The notes beneath the pieces were generated by a model. The model did no database searches, was not told where the DNA came from, and saw only the letters and a list, made by a program, of their open reading frames with translations. Both the position numbers and the translations under genes were made by a program. DNA of 64,000 bases from JACPYM01 sp031423495. Lineage in GTDB: Bacteria > Acidobacteriota > Blastocatellia > RBC074. Shown piece by piece: positions 9,516 through 17,477 of the stretch; position 1 is the first letter of the stretch, and the number at the start of each line of letters is the position of its first letter. The stretch spans positions 1 through 64,000 of the forward strand of contig JANPFP010000033.1 in NCBI GenBank assembly GCA_031423495.1, read 5' to 3'.

Positions 9516-10066
9516 ACAACTCTGACGCAGAAAAATGGAACGAACGCTACCGCAGCAGCGAAGCGACGATGCAACCGCCGCATCCGTTGGTCTTGCGCGC
9601 TGCTGACTTATTGCCCGCAGGTTATGCGTTAGACGTAGCCTGCGGCTTAGGCCGTCACGCTTTGGCGTTGGCCGCGCGTGGCTGGCACGTCACGGCGGTG
9701 GATGTTTCGTCCGTCGCGTTGTCGCGCCTAAGCGATAACGACTTGATTGAAACCATTCACGCTGATTTGACCGCGAATGAATTGGTGCTTTCGATTGCGA
9801 GTTTTGACTTGATTGTAATGACGAATTATTTGCAACGCGATTTGTTTGCTGCGTTGAAACAGGTTGTACGCGCCAATGGTTTATTCGTCGCAGTGATTGC
9901 GATGATTGATGAAGACCCGCAGGTCAAACCGATGAATCCGGCCTTCCTGTTACAACCCGGCGAGTTGGCGAGTTACTTCGCCGATTGGGAGTTGATTCAT
10001 AGCCGAGAAGTTAAGTCGCCCGCGCATCGCGCTATGGCTGAAATTATCGCGCGGCGACCGGCTTGA
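9512..10066 (+). CDS. Class I SAM-dependent methyltransferase (TehB-like)
   Basis: A protein of about 184 aa. The best start is a TTG at 9512 that overlaps the stop of the dehydrogenase gene (TTGA), suggesting translational coupling; a longer open frame upstream runs through the dehydrogenase in another frame and gives no sensible protein. The SAM-binding motif I is LDVACGLGRHALALA, followed by an acidic motif II (VTAVDVS) and the FDLIVMTNYL strand. The product resembles the TehB/UbiE-like group of small-molecule methyltransferases. The substrate is unknown; pairing with the dehydrogenase suggests linked expression but not necessarily one pathway. Confidence 0.82.
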   Translation: MNNSDAEKWNERYRSSEATMQPPHPLVLRAADLLPAGYALDVACGLGRHALALAARGWHVTAVDVSSVALSRLSDNDLIETIHADLTANELVLSIASFDLIVMTNYLQRDLFAALKQVVRANGLFVAVIAMIDEDPQVKPMNPAFLLQPGELASYFADWELIHSREVKSPAHRAMAEIIARRPA

Positions 10067-10067
10067 G

Positions 10068-10724
10068 TTAGCGCGTTGCCGTCACGCACGCCCAGCCATC
10101 GCCTTGCGTAAAGGCCACTTCCTGAAAGCCTACCCAACGCACCAGACCTGCCGCCTCTTGCGCTTCTTCCAACGTGAAACCGTAAGTCGCCGCCGCCCAA
10201 TGCCAGCGGGTTTTGAGCGGCAAGCCGATGACCAATTGTCCGCCCGTTTGCATGACGCGCTGCAATTCGTTCAGGCAAGGTTCAGGGTTTTTCCACATGA
10301 CGTAATCAGTCGCCACCAACACTTTGTGAAAGCGCGCGTATTCATACGGCAAGGCTTCAACGTCAGCTTGATCGAGTTCCAGCCGACCGGCTTTGATGCT
10401 GAACTGATGACGCCGCGCAGCTTGGGTGACGAGCGCCAACGTAGCTTCGACGCCGATGACGCGGCCTTGCGGTGCGCGCGCGAGCAAAGCGCCTAGCGTA
10501 TCGCCCACGCCAAAACCGACTTCCAGAATTTGATCGTGCGGGTGCAGCTTGAGTTGCGCGGCGGCGGCTTCGCGCAAGGCGGCCTCGTGGCGTGGCTGAC
10601 GTTTTACTGTTGTGCGCAGCGGCGTGTTGAGCGGCGGCGCGGCAGCCGGGTTAGCCGCTTTGGCACAATTGCATAGCGCGAGTGCGCGCAAGGCGGCGTA
10701 AGTGAAAGGGCAAAAAGTTTGCAC
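10068..10724 (-). CDS. Class I SAM-dependent methyltransferase
   Basis: The 218-aa product starts at a GTG (10724) with a clear AAGGAG site about 9 nt upstream. Motif I is ILEVGFGVGDTLGALL, followed by GRVIGVEAT with the acidic residue that binds the SAM ribose, then a Rossmann-like set of strands (HKVLVATDYVMWKNPE, GGQLVIGLPL). The N-terminus contains Cys residues (FCPF, LCNCAK) but no obvious membrane signal. It lies downstream of the MarR gene on the same strand (75-nt gap with a 10-bp hairpin) and is a likely target of that regulator. It converges tail to tail with the previous methyltransferase. Substrate is unknown. Confidence 0.85.
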   Translation of the reverse strand: MQTFCPFTYAALRALALCNCAKAANPAAAPPLNTPLRTTVKRQPRHEAALREAAAAQLKLHPHDQILEVGFGVGDTLGALLARAPQGRVIGVEATLALVTQAARRHQFSIKAGRLELDQADVEALPYEYARFHKVLVATDYVMWKNPEPCLNELQRVMQTGGQLVIGLPLKTRWHWAAATYGFTLEEAQEAAGLVRWVGFQEVAFTQGDGWACVTATR

Positions 10725-10754
10725 GGGGAAATCTCCTTTCTCTTGGGGAACGGT

Positions 10755-10778
10755 GGCACAAACTGTCGAGTTTGTGCC
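10755..10778. repeat. Perfect 10-bp hairpin between MarR and methyltransferase genes
   Basis: GGCACAAACT at 10755-10764 and its exact complement at 10769-10778 flank a 4-nt loop (GTCG). The element lies between the MarR stop and the GTG start of the methyltransferase on the same strand. It could attenuate read-through or be a REP-like repeat; no T-tract follows it. Confidence 0.7.
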
Positions 10779-10799
10779 GTGGTCATTGAACTAATTGGT

Positions 10800-11324
10800 T
10801 CAGCGAAATTGTTTCAGCAAGCGTCGCCAGGGTTCGCCTTCGAATTCAGCCCGCAGTTTGCGCAGCGTGCGAGCGGCGGCGCGTAATTCGTTTTCGGGTA
10901 CGTGCATCGGCATTTGCGTATGCAGCTTGGCCTCGCGGCGTTCCATCGCGGCGACGGCGCGTTGGCCTTGCGCGGTTAGTTGCACAAAGGGCGAACGCTT
11001 GTGTCCGGGGTTGTCAAAAAAATCAACCAAGCCTTCTTCGGCTAATTCGTTGATCAGCGTTTGCGTATGTTGCCGCGTCACGTTGCGCGCGCGGCTGATT
11101 TGCGGGACGGTTTGCGCATCGCTCTCGTTCAGCAGCCGCAACAGGGAACGCTTGCCGCCCGACATCTCGCCTTGCTGATGCACCTCTTGCGCGACGACTT
11201 TCATGCGAAAGAACAAGAGGGCGTTTTCGTTAATCAACTGGTTGAACGCCGATTGCTGCGCGGTGTCGGGTTCCTGTACCGCGCGCGTTTCTAGTTTCTT
11301 TTTTGAGGCTTTCGACGAAGGCAT
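10800..11324 (-). CDS. MarR-family transcriptional regulator
   Basis: A protein of about 174 aa (ATG at 11324; an upstream in-frame TTG at 11351 is possible, and neither has a strong ribosome site). The winged-helix core is clear: GEMSGGKRSLLRLL, the helix-turn-helix QTVPQISRARNVTRQHTQTL, and the wing segment LVDFFDNPGHKRSPFVQLT with the conserved D-x-R/K-R-S. MarR proteins bind palindromes as dimers and usually repress their own gene and neighbours in response to small ligands. A periodic array of TTGTCA half-sites lies just upstream of this gene, and a methyltransferase gene follows. The ligand is unknown. Confidence 0.88.
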   Translation of the reverse strand: MPSSKASKKKLETRAVQEPDTAQQSAFNQLINENALLFFRMKVVAQEVHQQGEMSGGKRSLLRLLNESDAQTVPQISRARNVTRQHTQTLINELAEEGLVDFFDNPGHKRSPFVQLTAQGQRAVAAMERREAKLHTQMPMHVPENELRAAARTLRKLRAEFEGEPWRRLLKQFR

Positions 11325-11375
11325 ACGCAGGGGTGATTGAATGAGTTGCAAAATGTTTCGCGTTAAGCAGGCAAC

Positions 11376-11421
11376 TTGTCACAATGACAATTCGGTTGTC
11401 AATTTGAAAACAAGCTTGTCA
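11376..11421. promoter_or_regulatory. Candidate MarR operator array
   Basis: TTGTCA occurs at 11376-11381, 11396-11401 and 11416-11421, exactly 20 bp apart. The first copy also forms a palindrome with TGACAA at 11385-11390. On the minus strand the elements read TTGACA or TGTGACAA and would overlap the promoter of the MarR gene. An ACAAGCTTGT palindrome (11410-11419) overlaps the last copy. The 20-bp spacing is two helical turns, as expected for dimers stacking on one DNA face. Confidence 0.55.
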
Positions 11422-11445
11422 AAACTTAGTAACGCAGCGGTGCTG

Positions 11446-12111
11446 TTATTGGCGTTCAAAAATGAGGCGGGAAGTTTCGGTGAGGCCGGGCCATTCCTTG
11501 ATGCGTACGACTTTGAGCAGCTTGCCCTGTTCGAGCAATTCCCAGTATTCGAGCATGACGAGTCTGGCGTCTTCGGTTTTCTCGCCTTTTTCGTCGAGCA
11601 GTGTCATTTCGATCACGGAGCGCAATTCCAGCCGCCCTTCTTTGGCGAGCCAGCGCGAAGTGAGTTTGGCCTTGCCCGCTACGGGACGCGATACATGCAT
11701 CTCACGTGGCGTCTGGTCGAGAGGATATTCCGACGGTTGCGAAGGCTGGTCGTGTCCGTTGAGGCGCAGCTTTTGTTCGACGACTAATTGCTTTTCGTCT
11801 TGCGTGACGATCAATGAGACTTCAGTTTTAGCGAAGACGGGTGAAGGGCTTTGGCTTAACTCGTGATTGATTTTCCAGGTACCAGCAAAGTTAGGGAGTG
11901 CGAACAACTTGCGGCTGATAACGAGTCGGTTTTCTTCTTGTAGCGTTGAGGGTTGTGGAGAGGAAGGGGGTTGAGCATGTGTGGGCAGCGGCGCGAGCAG
12001 GAGAAAAGTGAAACTGAATAACAGCAAGCCGCGCGCACTCGGTGGCGCAGGTTGATAACCTGCGCCACCGCGTGCGAAGCAGAAAATTGAGTTGAGAGAT
12101 AAGCTGGTCAC
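11446..12111 (-). CDS. Secreted hypothetical protein with FAGTWK-type motif
   Basis: The frame encodes up to 221 aa. A hydrophobic signal-like segment (GLLLFSFTFLLLAPLPTHAQ) is followed by a mature part with NFAGTWKINHELS, a motif seen in many small acidobacterial secreted proteins of lipocalin-like or unknown fold, then beta-rich sequence. If translation starts at the ATG at 12111, the first 28 residues include a peptide encoded by a 29-bp palindromic repeat. An in-frame TTG at 12027 would start right at the hydrophobic segment and may be the true start. Function is unknown. It lies 6 nt downstream of the Bax inhibitor-1 gene, so the two may be co-transcribed. Confidence 0.6.
   Translation of the reverse strand: MTSLSLNSIFCFARGGAGYQPAPPSARGLLLFSFTFLLLAPLPTHAQPPSSPQPSTLQEENRLVISRKLFALPNFAGTWKINHELSQSPSPVFAKTEVSLIVTQDEKQLVVEQKLRLNGHDQPSQPSEYPLDQTPREMHVSRPVAGKAKLTSRWLAKEGRLELRSVIEMTLLDEKGEKTEDARLVMLEYWELLEQGKLLKVVRIKEWPGLTETSRLIFERQ
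12041..12069. repeat. 29-bp perfect palindrome (REP-like)
   Basis: GGTGGCGCAGGTT at 12041-12053 is the exact inverse of AACCTGCGCCACC at 12057-12069, with a 3-nt loop. It lies within or just upstream of the reading frame of the secreted protein on the minus strand, where it would encode a GGAGYQPAPP peptide. The form is typical of dispersed REP-like elements. Confidence 0.8.
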
Positions 12112-12117
12112 GGTTGC

Positions 12118-12876
12118 TTACCGACGTTTATTCAGCAGCAGAAATTGCAGCAGAAAACTGAAGATGTTGACAAAACTCAGATAAAGGCTAACCGCGCTGC
12201 GCGTCGCGGCTTCCCACGTATTCTCGCTGCGCGCGAGAATCGAAAATTTGTAAAGCAGCCCGACCGAAAAGAGGCCAATGCCAGCTAGTGAGTAAAGCAG
12301 ATTTACTTTGCGCGAGAATCCGACAAAGCAACCCACCAGTCCGACTGCAACCAAGCCCAGCACGCCGATGAAGTAGTACTTACCGATGAAACTGAAATCA
12401 GTGCCGGTGAGCGTCACGTAAAGGCCGGTCAACACGAGAATCGCAGACGTACCGGTGAAGGCTTGCATGATTACGCCGTAACCTTCTTGCGCCATCGCCG
12501 TGCTGACCAGCGGGCCGAGTGACATGCCAACCAAAAAGCCCCAGCCCAACAGCAGTGGGCCGCCTAAGACGGTTCCTGCCATCATCATCACGACGAACAT
12601 ACCGACGATGGTGGCGAGGAATAAACCAATGGCGGTTCCCCAACCCTGAATGTTGCGTCCGGCATAAGCGCCGAAAGCGCCCATCGTGATCGAACCGCTC
12701 AACAAGCCCATCACTTTCAACGATAGCGGCGTCGCTTCAACCGGCAACATGCGCAATCCCAACAGCATCAAGACAATGCCGCTGATGGCAAGCAAGGCCA
12801 GCCAACGTACGTTGCCCAGTTCTGCGCGTATCGGGTCAACGCCATAAGACTCACGAACGTATCTTTCGTTTTGCAT
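12118..12876 (-). CDS. Bax inhibitor-1/YccA family membrane protein
   Basis: The 252-aa product starts at ATG 12876, with a GGAGG ribosome site 7 nt upstream; an in-frame TTG two codons earlier is too close to that site. Seven or so hydrophobic segments span the protein, and the C-terminus SAVSLYLSFVNIFSFLLQFLLL corresponds to the conserved last segment of the BI-1/TMBIM family. Central features such as AFGAYAGRN and GVIMQAFTGTSAI also fit. Family members are inner-membrane, pH-sensitive calcium-leak proteins or FtsH-interacting modulators (YccA in E. coli). The role here is not known from context. Confidence 0.9.
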   Translation of the reverse strand: MQNERYVRESYGVDPIRAELGNVRWLALLAISGIVLMLLGLRMLPVEATPLSLKVMGLLSGSITMGAFGAYAGRNIQGWGTAIGLFLATIVGMFVVMMMAGTVLGGPLLLGWGFLVGMSLGPLVSTAMAQEGYGVIMQAFTGTSAILVLTGLYVTLTGTDFSFIGKYYFIGVLGLVAVGLVGCFVGFSRKVNLLYSLAGIGLFSVGLLYKFSILARSENTWEAATRSAVSLYLSFVNIFSFLLQFLLLNKRR

Positions 12877-13005
12877 ATTCAATCCTCCTCAAAGCTAAGG
12901 CCAAATGGTTATGCAACAAGGGCGAGCGCCTTACCTCGTCACCTAGTGCTTACAACGGTGGGGATGTTACTGAAGGGGGGCGGGGTTGTCGAACCCGTAG
13001 CGCGC

Positions 13006-13635
13006 TCATACGAACTCTGCTTCTTCGAGCATCGCGTCGGCGAGAACGCCCAGATATTCTTCGTGCGAGTAATCTTCGGCTCCGAAAAAGCTGACGTGTT
13101 GCGTACGCATTTGCGCGTCGAGCAACTTGAAGCCGCGTGAGCGTAGGCGTTCGACCAACGCTACCAGCGCGATTTGCGAAGCCGATGAAACGCGACTGAA
13201 CATGGATTCACCAAAAAACGCCGACTTAATCGCGATACCGTAAAGGCCACCGACCAGTTGGTTTTGCTGCCAGATTTCGACGGAGTGCGCAAAGCCGCGC
13301 CGATGCAATTCGACATAGAGCGCGATCATTTCTTCGCTCAACCAGATTTCGTCTTCGGTGACTTCGCCGTGGCGCGCGCACTGGCGAATCACTTGGGCAA
13401 AGCTCGTGTTGAGGCGAACTTCTAAATCGGTTTTCTGCATCGTCTTGCGCAACGAACGCCGCACGTGAAAGCGATCATCGAGGGGAATGAGCGTACGCGG
13501 CTCGGCCATAAACCAGTCAATCGGGCCGAACTGTCCGCGCGACATAGGGAAATAACCTTGCTGATACGCGGCCAGCACTTGCTCTGGCGTGATGAGTGTA
13601 CGAGTTGTTCGTCTAGGGCGAATCACGGCGCGCAT
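13006..13635 (-). CDS. aat: Leucyl/phenylalanyl-tRNA-protein transferase
   Basis: A cytoplasmic enzyme of 209 aa that transfers Leu or Phe from aminoacyl-tRNA to proteins with N-terminal Arg or Lys, feeding the ClpS/ClpAP N-degron pathway. The family motif GGLYGIAIKSAFFGESMFS is intact, with the upstream FPMSRGQFGPIDWFMAEPRTLIPLD and the C-terminal region LLDAQMRTQHVSFFGA. The start at 13635 gives the usual length (200-240 aa); the open frame continues 78 codons further upstream without family similarity. It is divergent from the M61 peptidase gene. No clpS is in the window. Confidence 0.93.
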   Translation of the reverse strand: MRAVIRPRRTTRTLITPEQVLAAYQQGYFPMSRGQFGPIDWFMAEPRTLIPLDDRFHVRRSLRKTMQKTDLEVRLNTSFAQVIRQCARHGEVTEDEIWLSEEMIALYVELHRRGFAHSVEIWQQNQLVGGLYGIAIKSAFFGESMFSRVSSASQIALVALVERLRSRGFKLLDAQMRTQHVSFFGAEDYSHEEYLGVLADAMLEEAEFV

Positions 13636-13757
13636 TATAGCCAAGCCTTTCTGGCAAACAATGCACGGGCATTGCGACGAAGTTTTGCGTGTTCGATCAA
13701 GCAATGGCATCCTCTCGCAGCCGTAGTTCAACTCTCGCAGAAACGGATTAACCTTAC

Positions 13758-15662
13758 ATGAGATTTCGCTTGCCCTGTCTTTTACTGTGGGCGTTATGTG
13801 CTGCCGACCTATTCGCGCAACGTCCCGTCTTGAATAAACCCGCGACGCCGAAAACGTCGGCTGCGCCAATGTCGTTGCGTTATCAGGTAGCCTTTCCGCA
13901 ACCGCATACGCACCTTTATGAAATCACTTTCACGCTCGAAAAGGTCGCGACGCCGCGTTTGGATTTGTCGTTGCCGGTGTGGACGCCGGGTTCTTATCTA
14001 GTACGCGAATACGCCCGCCACGTGCAGGATTTCAGCGCGCGCGATGAAGCGGGGCAAGTGTTGCAGTGGGAAAAGAGCGACAAGGCTACGTGGCGACTTA
14101 CGACGAATGCGGCGAGTTACAAGCCGCAAACGCTGACGGTGTTTTATCGCGTTTATGCCAACGAGTTCGCTACACAAACCAGTCATCTTGATGCGACGCA
14201 CGCCTATTTCAACGGCGCTTCGCTGTTTATGTATCCGGTCTTTACTTCGGGCAGTTTAACGAACGCGAAAGATCAGCCTTATCAGGTGAAATTCAATTTG
14301 AGCGGAGCGAGCGCGAACTGGCGCGTGAGTACGCCGTTGGGACTCGCGCCCGATGCCAACGGTTATTACACGGCAGAAAGTTATGACGAACTGATTGACG
14401 CGCCGACTGAAATCGGCACGCATCGGCTGATTGAATTCAAGGTACGCGACAAGGTTCATCGCATTGCGCTTTATGGCGAAGCGGATATTCCCGACAAGCA
14501 ACTGGCTGACGATTTCGCCAAGTTCGTCGAAGAAGGCGCGAAGCTGTTCGGCGGATTGCCCTATGAACATTACCTGTTTCTGGTGCATTCAGGGCCGGGC
14601 TTGGGCGGCGGTACGGAACATCTAAACGCCAACGTGAGCATGACGCGGCCTGAGTCGTTCAAAACCAAACGCGGCTATCAGGGCTTTCTCGGTCTCGAAT
14701 CGCACGAGTTCTTTCATGTCTGGAACGTCAAACGCATTCGCCCGCTGGCGTTGGGGCCATTCGATTATCAGCGCGAAAATTACACGAGCAATTTATGGGT
14801 GAGCGAAGGCTTTACCAGCTATTACGGCGACTTGCTGCTGCGGCGTGCGGGTTTGATTGGCGTCAGCGACTATATTTCGGCATTGGGTACGTTGATTGGC
14901 GGCTATCGCCAGTCGCCCGGACGCTTGCAGCAATCGGCGACGACGGCAAGTTTCAATGCATGGATCAAGCACTACCGACCGGATGAGAACTCGCCGAATA
15001 CGGCGATGAGCTATTACACCAAAGGCGAATTGCTCGCGCTGGTCTTTGATCTCGAAATCCGCCAACGTACCAACAACGCGAAATCGCTTGATGATGTGAT
15101 GCGTTTGTTGATGACGAAATACGGATTGCCGAAACCCGGATTCACCGATGCTGAATTGAAGGCTGCGTTCGAAAGCGTCGCAGGCGGCGATCTGACAGAG
15201 TTTTTCAAACGCTATGTCGAAGGCACGGAAGAGTTGGAGTTCGAGCGTTATCTGAAATACGCCGGACTCGAACTCAAGGGCGCTTACCGAGAAAGTGATT
15301 TGCTGCTGACGCCGTTCAATAGCGCGGTTGGAAAAGCGCCAGGTTCGTTGGGCGTACGCATGCGCGGCGCTGTTATCGCCAGCGTGTTGGCAGGTTCGCC
15401 CGCTTATCTGGCAGGCGTGAACGCCAGCGACGAACTCATCGCGCTCAACGGACGCAAACTCGAAGCCGCAACTATCGAAGCACGCTTGAACGAGATACGC
15501 GAAGGCCAGCGCGTCGCGCTCACCGTGTTTCGCCGCGAACGGTTGATGACCTTTGAGGTCATAACGGCAGCGAAGCCTTTCGACGCTTACGCGATGTCAG
15601 TGATGAAAGATGCTTCGGCGGCACAAAAAGCGGTGCTGAAAGAATGGGCGCGGGAAAAGTGA
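13758..15662 (+). CDS. M61 family metallopeptidase with PDZ domain
   Basis: The 634-aa product has a signal peptide (MRFRLPCLLLWALCAADLFAQ), the N-terminal beta domain of M61 (PVWTPGSYLVREYARHVQDF is a family hallmark), a zinc site H316-E-F-F-H320 followed by HVWNVKRIRP, and VSEGFTSYYGDL with the third ligand Glu about 30 residues later. A PDZ domain lies near the C-terminus (about residues 530-600, VIASVLAGSPAYLAGVNASDELIALNGRKL). M61 enzymes are glycyl aminopeptidase-like; this one likely acts in the periplasm. It is followed within a few nucleotides by a GNAT gene. Confidence 0.93.
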   Translation: MRFRLPCLLLWALCAADLFAQRPVLNKPATPKTSAAPMSLRYQVAFPQPHTHLYEITFTLEKVATPRLDLSLPVWTPGSYLVREYARHVQDFSARDEAGQVLQWEKSDKATWRLTTNAASYKPQTLTVFYRVYANEFATQTSHLDATHAYFNGASLFMYPVFTSGSLTNAKDQPYQVKFNLSGASANWRVSTPLGLAPDANGYYTAESYDELIDAPTEIGTHRLIEFKVRDKVHRIALYGEADIPDKQLADDFAKFVEEGAKLFGGLPYEHYLFLVHSGPGLGGGTEHLNANVSMTRPESFKTKRGYQGFLGLESHEFFHVWNVKRIRPLALGPFDYQRENYTSNLWVSEGFTSYYGDLLLRRAGLIGVSDYISALGTLIGGYRQSPGRLQQSATTASFNAWIKHYRPDENSPNTAMSYYTKGELLALVFDLEIRQRTNNAKSLDDVMRLLMTKYGLPKPGFTDAELKAAFESVAGGDLTEFFKRYVEGTEELEFERYLKYAGLELKGAYRESDLLLTPFNSAVGKAPGSLGVRMRGAVIASVLAGSPAYLAGVNASDELIALNGRKLEAATIEARLNEIREGQRVALTVFRRERLMTFEVITAAKPFDAYAMSVMKDASAAQKAVLKEWAREK

Positions 15663-15665
15663 AAA

Positions 15666-16142
15666 GTGAAAAGTGAACAGTTAAGCCTGCGGTTGGCGGG
15701 CGTCGAAGATGAATCTTTTCTGTTTGCGTTGTATGCAAGCCAGCGCGCAGCGGAAATCGCTGCGTGGGGTTGGACGGACGCGCAGGCGCAAGTCTTTTTG
15801 CATATGCAGTTTCGTGCGCAACGCGGACACGCGGCTTATCCCAACGCAGTTGAACAGGTGATTGAATGGGGCGGAAACGCCGTTGGGCATTGGGTGATCG
15901 CGCGTGGGGAAGCTGAAATCCGGTTGGTAGACGTGGCACTCTTGCCCGCGCATCAACGGCAGGGGTTTGGCACTTACCTGTTGCAAGACTTGCAACGCAC
16001 GGCGCAACACGAAGGGTTGCCGATTCACTTGCATGTGGCTTATGACAATCCGGCGCGCTTTTGGTACGAGCGGCACGGGTTCGACTTGCTGGAAGATCGC
16101 GGCGCGCATTGGCTGATGGAATGGCGTGCCGCTGCATATTGA
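15666..16142 (+). CDS. GNAT family N-acetyltransferase
   Basis: A 158-aa protein whose GTG start is set among three AAAAGTG repeats, so the exact start is uncertain. The GNAT fold is supported by IRLVDVALLPAHQRQGFGTYLLQDL, an intact acetyl-CoA pyrophosphate loop (R/Q-x-x-G-x-G), and by PIHLHVAYDNPARFWYERHGFDLLED near the end. It is homologous to the GNAT-like protein at 16478 (shared FALYASQRAAE and MQF-type segments), but the loop is intact only here. It lies 3 nt after the M61 gene and before a DUF6916-like gene, in a block leading to tail-collar genes. The substrate is unknown. Confidence 0.85.
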   Translation: MKSEQLSLRLAGVEDESFLFALYASQRAAEIAAWGWTDAQAQVFLHMQFRAQRGHAAYPNAVEQVIEWGGNAVGHWVIARGEAEIRLVDVALLPAHQRQGFGTYLLQDLQRTAQHEGLPIHLHVAYDNPARFWYERHGFDLLEDRGAHWLMEWRAAAY

Positions 16143-16163
16143 CGAAACGCTGGAAAGGAACCG

Positions 16164-16478
16164 ATGGACAACCTGCATTACGACGATTTTTTACCGCATC
16201 TTAATTCGCGCTTTCAGTTGAAAGCGGACGAAGCGACGCACGAGTTAGAACTGACGAACGTGACGGAAAATTCGCCTTCGCCGCGTCAGGAACAGTTCGT
16301 TTTGCTGTTTCGCGCGCCATTGACGGCTCCGCCCAGCCAGAGCATTTATGAATTGACGCACGCGCAATTAGGCAGCGGTACGATGTTTCTCGTACCGGTG
16401 AGCCGCAACGCTGATGCGATCTTTTATGAAGCAGTTTTCAATCGCCCGATTGAGGAGATGCAGGAGCAGCAAGCGTAA
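16164..16478 (+). CDS. Small DUF6916-like protein
   Basis: A 104-aa protein with no signal peptide or membrane helix. Its body reads as FVLLFRAP, then an SIYELTHAQLGSGTMFLVPVSRN segment and a final FYEAVFNR, the pattern I associate with DUF6916 (small bacterial proteins of unknown function). The same Y-x-L-x-H / FLVPV / YEAVFNR pattern recurs in the Tat-exported protein at 16953. A ribosome site (GGAA) lies before ATG 16164. Its stop overlaps the start of the next GNAT gene (TAATG), so the two are translationally coupled. The family name is from memory; the pattern match is direct. Confidence 0.65.
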   Translation: MDNLHYDDFLPHLNSRFQLKADEATHELELTNVTENSPSPRQEQFVLLFRAPLTAPPSQSIYELTHAQLGSGTMFLVPVSRNADAIFYEAVFNRPIEEMQEQQA

Positions 16479-16948
16479 TGGCAACGTTCACCTTGCGTCC
16501 GGTGACAGCGGATGACTTGCCCTTGTTGTTGCAATTGTATGGCAGCACGCGCGCGGCTGAACTGGCGCTCGTGCCGTGGAATGACGCGCAACGAGCAGCG
16601 TTTATCAAGCTGCAATTCGACGGGCAAACGGCTTTCTATGAGAGCGAATACCCCGACGCGGTGCATTCGATAGTGCTGTGCGAGGGCGAACCTCTCGGTC
16701 GTCTTTATCTGCATCGGCGCGCACATGAAATTCGCATGCTCGATCTGACGTTGTTAGCCGACGAACGCGCCGAAGCCGCAGGGAATCAGTTGCTCGCGTC
16801 GCTCCAGGCGGAAGCGGAAGCCGTGCAGCTTCCGCTGAATATCCACCTCGAGCCGTTCAACGCGATGCGTCCCATTTTCGAGCGTCTGGGTTTCGTGAAA
16901 GTCACCGACAACGACACGCACGCTTTGTATGAATGGCGCGCCGCGTAG
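16478..16948 (+). CDS. GNAT-like protein with degenerate acetyl-CoA loop
   Basis: The 156-aa product is a paralogue of the GNAT at 15666: both begin with a LRP/LRL-type strand, share LYxSxRAAEL, PWxDAQ and QF, then a hydrophobic strand (HEIRMLDLTLLADERAEAAGNQLLASL). Where the first copy has QRQGFG, this one has ERAEAAG, so the glycine-rich loop that holds the CoA pyrophosphate is largely lost. The C-terminus ILE-like region (PIFERLGFVKVTDND) is retained. It may be a non-catalytic partner of the first GNAT. Start ATG overlaps the stop of the DUF6916-like gene by one base. Confidence 0.7.
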   Translation: MATFTLRPVTADDLPLLLQLYGSTRAAELALVPWNDAQRAAFIKLQFDGQTAFYESEYPDAVHSIVLCEGEPLGRLYLHRRAHEIRMLDLTLLADERAEAAGNQLLASLQAEAEAVQLPLNIHLEPFNAMRPIFERLGFVKVTDNDTHALYEWRAA

Positions 16949-16952
16949 TTTC

Positions 16953-17477
16953 TTACCCGGCCATCCGATTGAACACCGCTTCGTAATCACGCCATGCGGA
17001 ACTTGGCGCCACTTGGCCGACAGGGACGAGAAAGATCTGCAATTCGCCCAACACCGGATGCTTCAACTTATAAGTATTCTGTCGCAGCGGTAGCGCGAGC
17101 GGGCCGCGAAAGGTGATGCTGAAGCAGTTTTCACGCCAATCTTTTTCCTTCTGCCTGGTCGTAAAAGACGGCGGCGACGGCAGGTCATTGAGGGACAGCA
17201 ACAGCAGAGAGAGCGGGGTGCCAAAACCATCGGTGGTTTGAAAGTAGTCGCTCAAATAAGGTCGAAAGGTAGAGCGCATAACCGTTTTCAAATCGCGCAC
17301 CGTGTTGTCGGGCGCGGCGGCGGCCCTGGGTTGAGTCGCTGCGCCGCGCTTTTCTTCCTGCGCCAAAGCGTTCAGCGGGGCTAGAGCGACAAATCCAGCC
17401 GAAGCCAGCAAGCCGTTCACAAACCGACGGCGCGAAGCGACTAGAACAACGAGGGAAATAGGATGTTGCAAATTCAT
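16953..17477 (-). CDS. Tat-exported DUF6916-like protein
   Basis: The 174-aa product has a twin-arginine signal (SRRRFVNGLLASAGFVALAP ending NALAQ, residues 15-40), so it is probably folded in the cytoplasm and exported. The C-terminal part (FSITFRGPLALP, YKLKHPVLGELQIFLVPVG, YEAVFNRMAG) has the same pattern as the small DUF6916-like protein at 16164. The two genes converge tail to tail on opposite strands around the GNAT gene. Its start lies 440 nt from the first gene of the tail-collar group on the other strand. The function is unknown; the signal peptide places it outside the cytoplasm. Confidence 0.65.
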   Translation of the reverse strand: MNLQHPISLVVLVASRRRFVNGLLASAGFVALAPLNALAQEEKRGAATQPRAAAAPDNTVRDLKTVMRSTFRPYLSDYFQTTDGFGTPLSLLLLSLNDLPSPPSFTTRQKEKDWRENCFSITFRGPLALPLRQNTYKLKHPVLGELQIFLVPVGQVAPSSAWRDYEAVFNRMAG

